This document shows positions 8,652-16,095 of a stretch of 64,000 nucleotides of DNA, piece after piece. Numbering within the stretch: position 1 is the stretch's first letter; every line of letters starts with the position of its first letter. Source of the stretch: Chersky-299 sp963749535 (GTDB lineage: Bacteria > Actinomycetota > Thermoleophilia > RBG-16-64-13); assembly GCA_963749535.1 (NCBI GenBank), contig CAVVNF010000016.1, positions 1-64,000 of the forward strand, written 5' to 3'. Made by a program: the position numbers and the translations under genes. Under the pieces are notes generated by a model that saw only the letters and a list, made by a program, of their open reading frames with translations, searched no databases and was not told the DNA's origin.

Positions 8652-9866
8652 CTAGGAGATCGAGTCTTCGCGCTTGCCGGCGCCGCTGTCGGCGGGGAAT
8701 ACGCTGGCCATGCCCTTGCGACGGTCCACCAAAGAGGTGACCGAGGCCAGCACTTCTTGCTCCTCTTCTCTATCTTCCCGGGCTTTTGCCGCACGCTCGC
8801 CACGTCCGCTCTCCCAGGCCTGCACGCGCATGAACGCGTCCACGATCTCGGGGTCGAACTGGCGGCCGCGCTCGCGCTGGATCTCGGCGAGGGCTTCTTT
8901 CACGGGGCGGCTGCGGTTGTAGGGGCGGTCGTGGGTGAGGGCGTCGAAAGAGTCGGCGATCGCCACGATACGAGCCAGCAGCGGGATGCTCGCGCCCTGG
9001 AGACCTTGCGGGTATCCGGCACCGTCCCAGCGTTCGTGGTGTGAAAGGGCGATGACCTCAGCGGTCTTCACCAGCTCGGAGTATCCCCGGGAGAGGAGCT
9101 CCGCTCCCACGGTGGTGTGGCGCTTGATCCAGTCCAACTCGTCGGAGCAGAGGCCGCCGCGCTTCCTGAGGATGCCATCGGGGATGGAGATCTTGCCGAC
9201 GTCGTGAAGGGGGGCGGCTCGCCCTATGAGCTCCACCTGCCGCGAGGGCAGGCCCAGCTCCGTCGCTACCAGGCGGGACATTCTCCCTACCCGCTTGGTG
9301 TGCTGGCCGGTCTCGTCGTCGCGATACTCGGTGGCCCGAGCAAGCCGCTCAAGGATCTCCAACTGTGCGTTCTCGAGGTCCGAGGTGCGTTCGCGCACCC
9401 GCTCTTCGAGCATGTCGTTGCTCTGTTGGAGCTCGCGATAGGCCATGCGGGTCGTCAGAAGGTTGCGCACCCGAGCCAGGATCTGGTTGGGGTCGGCGGG
9501 CTTGACGAGGAAATCCTTGGCTCCGGCGCCAAGAGCCCTTTGCTCTATCTCGATGCTCGGGTACGAGGTGAGCACGAGGATCGGGAAATACTCTCCAGCC
9601 GGGATGAGCCGAGCCACCTGCTCGATCACTTGGAAACCGTCCATGTGAGGCATCCGAATGTCCAGGATCATGAGGTCGGGGCGGAATTCTTCCACGAGGT
9701 CCGCGGCCTGGCGGGGATCGGAGGTGCCCCAGTGATGCTCGAAACCGCCGGAGTGAAGCACGCGGCGTATCAGTCGGACGATCGGTTCCTCGTCGTCCAC
9801 CACGAGAATACCGGCGTTTCTGATGCTCTCGTCGTCCATGCCGCTCCAGTTGGATTGGTTCCGCAA
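8652..9866 (-). CDS. Response regulator with HD-GYP domain (cyclic-di-GMP phosphodiesterase type)
   Basis: 404 residues. The receiver domain spans residues 18-135 (acid pocket VVDDEE, phospho-acceptor Asp69 in LDIRMPHMDG, Lys in FLVKPAD). A short coiled coil follows (ELQQSNDMLEERVRERTSDL), then the HD-GYP domain at residues 165-345 (LHDVGKI, HHERWDGAGYP, IVAIADSFDAL). HD-GYP enzymes hydrolyse cyclic-di-GMP. The C-terminal 60 residues are charged and disordered. The start could be Met1 or the Met at residue 10. It is divergent from the RsbW/SpoIIE pair, suggesting a shared signalling role. Confidence 0.92.
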   Translation of the reverse strand: MRNQSNWSGMDDESIRNAGILVVDDEEPIVRLIRRVLHSGGFEHHWGTSDPRQAADLVEEFRPDLMILDIRMPHMDGFQVIEQVARLIPAGEYFPILVLTSYPSIEIEQRALGAGAKDFLVKPADPNQILARVRNLLTTRMAYRELQQSNDMLEERVRERTSDLENAQLEILERLARATEYRDDETGQHTKRVGRMSRLVATELGLPSRQVELIGRAAPLHDVGKISIPDGILRKRGGLCSDELDWIKRHTTVGAELLSRGYSELVKTAEVIALSHHERWDGAGYPQGLQGASIPLLARIVAIADSFDALTHDRPYNRSRPVKEALAEIQRERGRQFDPEIVDAFMRVQAWESGRGERAAKAREDREEEQEVLASVTSLVDRRKGMASVFPADSGAGKREDSIS

Positions 9867-10030
9867 CGGTGTCGCACCCGAAGACGGGCGTCAATCAATT
9901 CATCGGGCGTGGACTGTCGAAGCTTTAGCGTTCTTCCCCTTGGCCGCACCCCACCCTTGCCTTAGAATCACCATGCGTGTCTTGCCGCGTCGTTGTGGGA
10001 GAGCTATGAGAGTTCCCGGGGACCCTGCTG

Positions 10031-10437
10031 ATGGCTGACGAGCGTTCAACGGCGCCGCGCGCTATGCCGTATCGGCTGGTCATCGCGCCGGACCTTGGTC
10101 AGCTTCCCGAGGCCCGACGCCTGATGCAGCAGGTGGGTGACGCAGCCGGTCTCTCAGAGGACCGCGCGTTCGACCTTCAAGTAGTGGTTTCCGAGGCGTG
10201 CGCCAACGCCATCGAGCATGCGGCGAGCGGGGTGGAGATCATCGCCCACGTGCTGCCCGACCGGGTGATCGTGGAGATCACCAACGACGGTGTGTTCCAG
10301 CCCGGTCTCTACAAAGACGATGCTTCCCGCCGACGAGGCCTGGGACTCCCGCTGATGGTTTCCCTGGCCGATCAGGTGCACGTCGCCCGCCTGCCCGGAG
10401 ATAAGACGCAAGTCGCCTTGACCTTCTTCATGGATGA
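10031..10437 (+). CDS. RsbW-like serine-kinase/anti-sigma ATPase; 3' end disturbed
   Basis: A GHKL ATPase of the RsbW/SpoIIAB type, which binds a sigma factor or phosphorylates an STAS partner. The N box SEACANAIEHA, G1 ITNDGVF and G2 RRGLGLPLM are all present within about 136 codons. The frame does not stop there. It stays open to 11431, overlapping the next gene by 1 kb with sequence that resembles nothing. A single-base shift just before 10435 would end the gene at TGA 10435-10437, overlapping the next ATG (10434) in a classic ATGA. I take that as the true end; this is inference. Confidence 0.7.
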
Positions 10438-13400
10438 GCGCCGGGGTCATGCGGACGCCGGGGCATCTCAAGCGGCGTGGCAGCCGGCCGCCGGCGAGCT
10501 GCCCGCGACAGCATGCGCCCGGCGGACCGCGAACCATGTCGCCGGACGGATCGGTCGCCGGAGCGGTGGTCCCGAGTGCGCGGACCCGATCGGGCCGCGT
10601 CAGCCGGTGGGCCGGGCTGCTTCTCCCGGCTTTGATCATCGCGATGATCGCGGTCGGGTCGTTGCGGATCGAGGCGGCCTACAACCCTGCCTCCGTCTTC
10701 ACCGCGCTCAACATCGTCTTCCTGACTATCATGTCGTTCTTCGTGTCGTTCGTTGCTGGGAGGAGCTTCCTGGCCGGCCGGTCCGTCGCGGTGCTTCTGG
10801 TCGGGGCAGGCACGCTGTCATTGGGGCTGGGCGCTGCGCTGGCGGCGGTGCACGCCGGCGGTTCCGGCGTGGACTCGATACCTGCTGTCTACAACACGGC
10901 GGCCCTGCTGGCCGGCCTGTGCCACTTGGCGGGCACTCTCGGCATGACCCGGCCGGATCGGGGACGGGCAAGATCTCGCGAGGTCTATTTGTCGGTTTCC
11001 TACCTGGTCATCGTCGTGCTCGTCGCGGTGCAGGCCGCTCTGGTGCGCGACCATCTTTGGCCCGCGCATTTCGTTCAGGGATCCGGGGCTACCACCTTCG
11101 GCTTCGCGGTGGTGTGGGCGGCCGCCGGCCTTTTCGCGATCTCGGCCATAGTGCTGAGCACGAGCAGGGTGAGGGACAGGTCGGAGTTCAACCGCTGGTA
11201 TGCGCTGGGATTGGCGCTCATCGCGGTGGGACTGGCGGGGGTCTCGTTCCAGTTGAAGATCGGGGATCCGCTGAACTGGCTCGGTCGCTCGTCACAATAT
11301 CTTGGCGGTATCTTCATCTTGGTCGCCGTTCTCTCCTCCGTGAGAGAGACGGGCTCGTGGATACTGCCGCTGGAGCGCGCGCTGCGAGAGAGCGAGGACC
11401 GATATCGGAGCCTCGTAGACCTCAGCCCTGACGGGATCCTAGTGCACGCCCGCGGGCATTACGTCTTCGCCAATTCGGCAGCCGCACGGTTCTTTGGTGT
11501 GCGCTCCCCCGAGGACATAGTCGGGAGGCCGGTGATGGATCTCGTCCATCCCGATGACCACGAGTTTGCGATCCGCCGTATGGACGCGGAGTATGCCGGT
11601 GCGGTCACGCCACCTCGGCCGAGCAAGTTCTTGCGGATGGACGGAAGCCCGTTCGAAGTCGAGGTCATCGGCACGAAGGTCGATTTTGGCGGCAGCCGGG
11701 CGATCCAGCTCGTCTTGCGGGACATGTCGGAACGCAGGCGGGCCGAGCAGGTGGTGAACGAAAGTGAAGAGCGCCTGAGCTACGCTCTGGAAATGAGCCG
11801 CACCGGGGCTTGGGACCTGGATCTCTCGGACGGCACCGCCCACCGCTCGCTCGAGCACGACCGCATTTTCGGTTACGAATCGTTGCTGCCCGAGTGGACG
11901 TACGAGATGTTCCTCGACCACGTGGTGCCCGAAGATCGGGCCATGGTGGACGAGAAGTTCCAGACTGCTATGGCTGCACGCGGCGACTGGAGCTTCGAGT
12001 GCCGCATCCGCCGGGCCGACGGGCTGGTCCGCTGGGTATGGTTGGCCGGCAGACACCGGCCGGATGGCGCAGGCGGGTGGCGGATGGCCGGAGTCGTCCA
12101 GGATATCACCGAAGGTAAGCAGGCCGAGGAAGCGCTGAGCAAGAGTGAGCAGCGCTTACGCGTTGCGATGAAGAATGCTCTTGTGTCGGCCTACGAGGTA
12201 GACCGCGAGCAACGCTACGTCTGGATCCACAACCCACATCCCGGCGTGGGGACTGAAGACCTGACCGGCCGGAGTGCGGCCGCCATGTTCTCCTCGCCGG
12301 AGGTAGAAAAGGTGATCGCTCTGAGGCGCCGGGTCATGGAGACGGGCGAATCCGTCCGGCAGGAACTAACCGTGCCTATCTACGGAGAGACGCGCGATTA
12401 CGACTACACCATGGAGCCCGTGCGCGACAAGAACGGCGAGGTCACCGGAGTACTGGTCGCGGCCTTGGACATCACCGAGCGCAAGCGGGCCCAAGCTGCC
12501 TTGCGGCAGAACGAAGCGACTTTCCGGGCTATCTTGGACGCGGCGACGGAGTCTATCTGGTTGTTCAGCGCGGACGGAGTGGTCTTGGCGGGCAACGCCT
12601 TGGCGATCGAGCGTATGGGCAAGCCGGCGGACGAGATCGTTGGCAAGCGCTTCTCCGAGATACTGCCTCCCGAACTGGCCAAGGCACGACAGGAGCGCTT
12701 GGAGCAAGTCGTGGAATCCGGCCGACTCCTCGAATTCGAGGACGAGCGAGCCGGCAGAACCTTCCTGCACAGCTTCTGCCCCGCATTCGACGATACTGGT
12801 CACATACATGGCGTGGCGTCTTTCAGCCGCGATATCACCGAGCGCAAACGCGCCGAGGAGGCGCTGTCGAAGCTCAACCGCACCCTCAAGGCTCTCAGCG
12901 ACAGCAATCAGGCTTTCGTGCGCAGCACGGACGAGTCGAGCTACCTCGAGGAGGTGTGCCGGATCATCGTCGAGGACTGCGGCCACGCGATGGTCTGGAT
13001 AGGCTACGCCGAAAACGACGAACGAAAGACCGTCCGCCCGGTGGCCAGCGCTGGGTTTGAGGAAGGCTATCTCGAGTCTCTGAGGATCACGTGGGCGGAC
13101 AGCGAGCGAGGACGTGGACCTACCGGCACCGCCATCCGCACCGGAAAGACTTGTATCTGCCGGGATATGCTTACCGATCCAGACTTCGCCCCCTGGCGGG
13201 AGGAGGCAGTCAAACGCGGCTACGGTTCGTCGATCAGCCTTCCTCTCATCGCAGACGGGAAAACGTTCGGGGCGGTGATGATCTACTCGCGGCAGCGGGA
13301 TGGCTTCGCGGAGGACGAAGTCGGCCTGCTTAGGGACCTCGCCGACGACCTCGCCCTCGGCATCACGACGCTCCGCCTGCGCGCCGTCCATACCGCGGCC

Positions 13401-14822
13401 GAAAAGGACAGGGAGAGGTTCATCCGGCAGCTCCAGGAGGTGTCCGAAGAGCTTACCGCCTCGAACGAAGAGCTACAGAGTCAGGCCGAGGAGTTGGCCG
13501 TCCAGAGCGAGGAGCTGGAAGTCCAAAACGAGGAGCTCATCCTGATCCAGGAGAGGCTCGAGGATTCGAATCGTCTGAGCCAGGCTCTAAATAAGGTGAA
13601 CGAGAGCCTGAACTCCACGCTGGAGTTCTCCGAGGTCTTGCGTCGGGTGGTCCGCGAGGGCGCGTCCGTCCTGAATGCGAAGAAGGCCGTGCTCGAGCTT
13701 CGGGAGGAAGATGGCTGGGTGGTGCAGGAAGTGCTCGGGCTTCCGGAGGAGTTGCGAGGATTGCACCTGTCGGATGAGGAGGCGTCCGTCGCCTCCGCCA
13801 TGCGCCAGTGCCGCGACTTGCTCGTCATCGAAGACAGCTCGGACGATCCTCGGGTGAATAGGAGCACCGTCTGGCGATATGGCACCAGCGCCGCCCTCGT
13901 GGTGCCTGTTGCCGTGCGAGACCGGATTCTCGGGAGCCTGCAGTTCATCTGGACCGGCGGACCGCGCACTTTCGCGGGGCCGGAAGTCGACTTTGCCCGC
14001 AAGCTGACCACTTCGCTGGCCTTCGCCTTGGACAACGCCCAACTTCACGAGCAACAGAAGAGCATCGCCCAGAAGCTGCAGCAGACCCTCCTCGACATCC
14101 CCGAGCAGATGAGCGGCGTACGGTTCGGCCACCTTTACCGTTCGGCTACCGAAGAGGCCTCGGTGGGCGGCGACTTCTACGAGGTGTTCGGGGCCAAGAA
14201 AGGGAGGATCGCCGTTCTCATCGGCGACGTATGTGGCCACGGCGTGGAGGCGGCCAGAGTCGCCACGTTGGTGAAAGACGTAGTCCGCGCTTTCGCGCAC
14301 GAGTTTCACGAGCCGAGCGTCGTTCTCGCCAAGACGAACGAGCTTCTGCTGGAAAAGCAGACGCCCGGGTTCGTCACGCTCTTCTTGGGTGCGCTCGATC
14401 CCGAGACTGGTCGTTTCACCTATTCCTCGGCCGGACACCCGAGCGCGCTACTCCGCCTCAAAGGCGGCGAGGTCACACCTTTGGAAACCGGCTCAGCCCC
14501 GCTGGGTGTCTTTGCGGAGTACTCCTGGAAGGAGAGCGAGATCCGGCTGCAGCGTGAAGATCTGCTGCTTCTCTACACCGACGGCGCCATCGAGGCTCGA
14601 CAGGATGGCGAGTTCTTCGGCCAGGAAGGCTTGGTGACGGCACTCGAGCGTTGGCGTGAAACCTCTCCCGAGTCCCTCCCCGCGGCCATCCTCGACGAGG
14701 TCATGACCTTCTCGGGCGGAGTGCTCACGGATGACGTGGCGCTGCTGGCGCTCAGCCTGACGGAAGTCGGTGACGGGCAGGACGCGACGAGCTTTGGGCG
14801 GCAGCAGAAGGTGGCGGGCTAA
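10434..14822 (+). CDS. Membrane sensor with PAS x4, GAF x2 and SpoIIE phosphatase domain
   Basis: 1,462 residues. There are about eight membrane segments (residues 60-300), then four PAS domains (about 320-435, 445-570, 575-690, 695-810). Next come GAF 1 (830-985), a coiled coil rich in EEL repeats (985-1060), GAF 2 (1065-1220) and a PP2C/SpoIIE serine phosphatase (1225-1450: VGGDFYE, IGDVCGHG, LLLYTDG). It should integrate membrane, redox or ligand cues and dephosphorylate an STAS anti-anti-sigma partner, opposing the RsbW-like kinase just upstream. The start may be ATG 10434 or ATG 10536; the first 35 residues are uncertain. Confidence 0.9.
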   Translation: MSAGVMRTPGHLKRRGSRPPASCPRQHAPGGPRTMSPDGSVAGAVVPSARTRSGRVSRWAGLLLPALIIAMIAVGSLRIEAAYNPASVFTALNIVFLTIMSFFVSFVAGRSFLAGRSVAVLLVGAGTLSLGLGAALAAVHAGGSGVDSIPAVYNTAALLAGLCHLAGTLGMTRPDRGRARSREVYLSVSYLVIVVLVAVQAALVRDHLWPAHFVQGSGATTFGFAVVWAAAGLFAISAIVLSTSRVRDRSEFNRWYALGLALIAVGLAGVSFQLKIGDPLNWLGRSSQYLGGIFILVAVLSSVRETGSWILPLERALRESEDRYRSLVDLSPDGILVHARGHYVFANSAAARFFGVRSPEDIVGRPVMDLVHPDDHEFAIRRMDAEYAGAVTPPRPSKFLRMDGSPFEVEVIGTKVDFGGSRAIQLVLRDMSERRRAEQVVNESEERLSYALEMSRTGAWDLDLSDGTAHRSLEHDRIFGYESLLPEWTYEMFLDHVVPEDRAMVDEKFQTAMAARGDWSFECRIRRADGLVRWVWLAGRHRPDGAGGWRMAGVVQDITEGKQAEEALSKSEQRLRVAMKNALVSAYEVDREQRYVWIHNPHPGVGTEDLTGRSAAAMFSSPEVEKVIALRRRVMETGESVRQELTVPIYGETRDYDYTMEPVRDKNGEVTGVLVAALDITERKRAQAALRQNEATFRAILDAATESIWLFSADGVVLAGNALAIERMGKPADEIVGKRFSEILPPELAKARQERLEQVVESGRLLEFEDERAGRTFLHSFCPAFDDTGHIHGVASFSRDITERKRAEEALSKLNRTLKALSDSNQAFVRSTDESSYLEEVCRIIVEDCGHAMVWIGYAENDERKTVRPVASAGFEEGYLESLRITWADSERGRGPTGTAIRTGKTCICRDMLTDPDFAPWREEAVKRGYGSSISLPLIADGKTFGAVMIYSRQRDGFAEDEVGLLRDLADDLALGITTLRLRAVHTAAEKDRERFIRQLQEVSEELTASNEELQSQAEELAVQSEELEVQNEELILIQERLEDSNRLSQALNKVNESLNSTLEFSEVLRRVVREGASVLNAKKAVLELREEDGWVVQEVLGLPEELRGLHLSDEEASVASAMRQCRDLLVIEDSSDDPRVNRSTVWRYGTSAALVVPVAVRDRILGSLQFIWTGGPRTFAGPEVDFARKLTTSLAFALDNAQLHEQQKSIAQKLQQTLLDIPEQMSGVRFGHLYRSATEEASVGGDFYEVFGAKKGRIAVLIGDVCGHGVEAARVATLVKDVVRAFAHEFHEPSVVLAKTNELLLEKQTPGFVTLFLGALDPETGRFTYSSAGHPSALLRLKGGEVTPLETGSAPLGVFAEYSWKESEIRLQREDLLLLYTDGAIEARQDGEFFGQEGLVTALERWRETSPESLPAAILDEVMTFSGGVLTDDVALLALSLTEVGDGQDATSFGRQQKVAG

Positions 14823-14874
14823 GCCGATCCCACCTTCCCCTTGAAGGCCTCCCAGGCTTGGCCTTATACTTCGG

Positions 14875-15000
14875 CGCGATCAGGCAGCGCGGGCAGAGCG
14901 GTCCGACAAGGGACCGGGGCCCGAGCGTAGCCGGGCTTCGAGCTATCGAGCAGCAGGCGCGCGAGCTCTGCGGGACTTACGGGTTCCCGCAGGGCTTTTG
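14875..15000 (+). promoter_or_regulatory. Candidate NiCo-type (Ni/Co) riboswitch leader
   Basis: The 5' leader of the metal-efflux gene contains, in order, CAGGCA (14881), AGAGCGG (14895), AGCCGGGCT (14929) and GGGAC (14972). These are short blocks I recall, in the same order, in characterised czcD/NiCo riboswitches. GGTCC/GGACC inside CGGGC/GCCCG forms one arm and TAGC/GCTA another. The GGGAC block overlaps a terminator-like hairpin (CTGCGGGA with TCCCGCAG, then CTTTT), fitting transcriptional control. I do not see a clean P1 helix, so this is a hypothesis. Confidence 0.4.
14968..14999 (+). terminator. Terminator-like hairpin upstream of the CDF gene
   Basis: CTGCGGGA (14968-14975) pairs with TCCCGCAG (14985-14992), followed by GGCTTTT. 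It lies inside the leader, 8-10 bases before the SD GGAGG at 15009-15013. It could act as an attenuator rather than a gene-end terminator. Confidence 0.5.
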
Positions 15001-15019
15001 TCGTGTTTGGAGGTATTTG

Positions 15020-16063
15020 GTGGCGGAGTCGGACAAAAAGAAGACCAGAGTGGCGATCTTGTCGGTGCTGTCCAACAGCGGGCTGGTCGTGCTCAAGATC
15101 ATCGTGGGTCTGCTGATAGGGTCGGTCTCCATCCTATCCGAGGCCATCCACTCCGGGATCGATCTTTTGGCGGCGGCCATCGCGTTCATCGCCGTACGGA
15201 CGTCTAGCAAGGAAGCCGACGAGCAGCACCCCTACGGCCACGGCAAGTTCGAGAACGCGTCCGGAACCATCGAAGCAGTCCTCATCTTTGTAGCCGCAGT
15301 CTGGATCATCTACGAAGCGGTGCACAAGTTCCTCAAGCCCGGGGCAGTGGACATGCCGGTGTGGGGGGTGGCCGTCATGTTCGTCTCCGCGGCGGTCAAC
15401 ATCATGGTCTCCCGCCGGCTCTTCAAGGTGGGTAAAGAGACCGATTCGGTGGCACTTCAGGCGGATGCATGGCATCTCCGCACCGATGTGTACACCTCCG
15501 CGGGTGTGATGCTGGGCATGGCGGCCATCCTGATCGGCCGCTCCGTATCGCCCGGCACCGATCTCAACTGGATCGACCCCACGGTGGCCATCCTGGTGGC
15601 GCTCATGATCATGCGAGCCGCATACAACCTCACCCGGGCGTCCGCGCGCGACTTGCTCGACGTCAGCATCCCGGCCGAAGATATCCAGTGGATCGACGAC
15701 TACATCGCCGGCGTGAGCCCACCGGTGAGGAGTGCGCATAAGATGCGCACCCGGAAGGCCGGTTCCAACCAGTTCATCGACTTCCACCTCACGGTCGACG
15801 AGACGATGTCCGTGGCGGAGTCGCATGCCTTGGGCGACGAGATCTGCATAGCCATCAAGAAGCACCTTCCCCGCGCCAACGTCCAGATCCACATAGAGCC
15901 GTGTGCGTTCGACTGCACGGAATCGTGCGTGACCGGGTGCCGGGTGGACGAGTCGGAGCGGGTGGCCGCCTCGAGTGCTTCGCCGCAGGTATCCGGCGAA
16001 ACAGGGGCGAAAGAAGGACCCGACGAAACCAACACGATCGCCGCGAGCTCGGAGCCTGACTAG
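15020..16063 (+). CDS. Cation diffusion facilitator (metal efflux), Cys-rich tail
   Basis: A CDF-family proton-coupled divalent-metal exporter of 347 residues. There are about six membrane segments (residues 10-200) with the SEAIHSGIDLLAAAIAF metal-site helix and the HPYGHGKFE motif, then a cytoplasmic dimerisation domain (about 205-295). GTG 15020 is chosen because GGAGG lies 7-11 bases upstream; the longer frame from 14858 would read through the structured leader. Unusually, just after the dimerisation domain there is CAFDCTESCVTGC, four cysteines at four-residue spacing, a likely extra metal site. The tail after it is disordered. A possible Ni/Co riboswitch precedes the gene. Confidence 0.9.
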   Translation: MAESDKKKTRVAILSVLSNSGLVVLKIIVGLLIGSVSILSEAIHSGIDLLAAAIAFIAVRTSSKEADEQHPYGHGKFENASGTIEAVLIFVAAVWIIYEAVHKFLKPGAVDMPVWGVAVMFVSAAVNIMVSRRLFKVGKETDSVALQADAWHLRTDVYTSAGVMLGMAAILIGRSVSPGTDLNWIDPTVAILVALMIMRAAYNLTRASARDLLDVSIPAEDIQWIDDYIAGVSPPVRSAHKMRTRKAGSNQFIDFHLTVDETMSVAESHALGDEICIAIKKHLPRANVQIHIEPCAFDCTESCVTGCRVDESERVAASSASPQVSGETGAKEGPDETNTIAASSEPD

Positions 16064-16095
16064 GCCCACTCGCCGGCAGGGCGCAGGAGGGGGAG

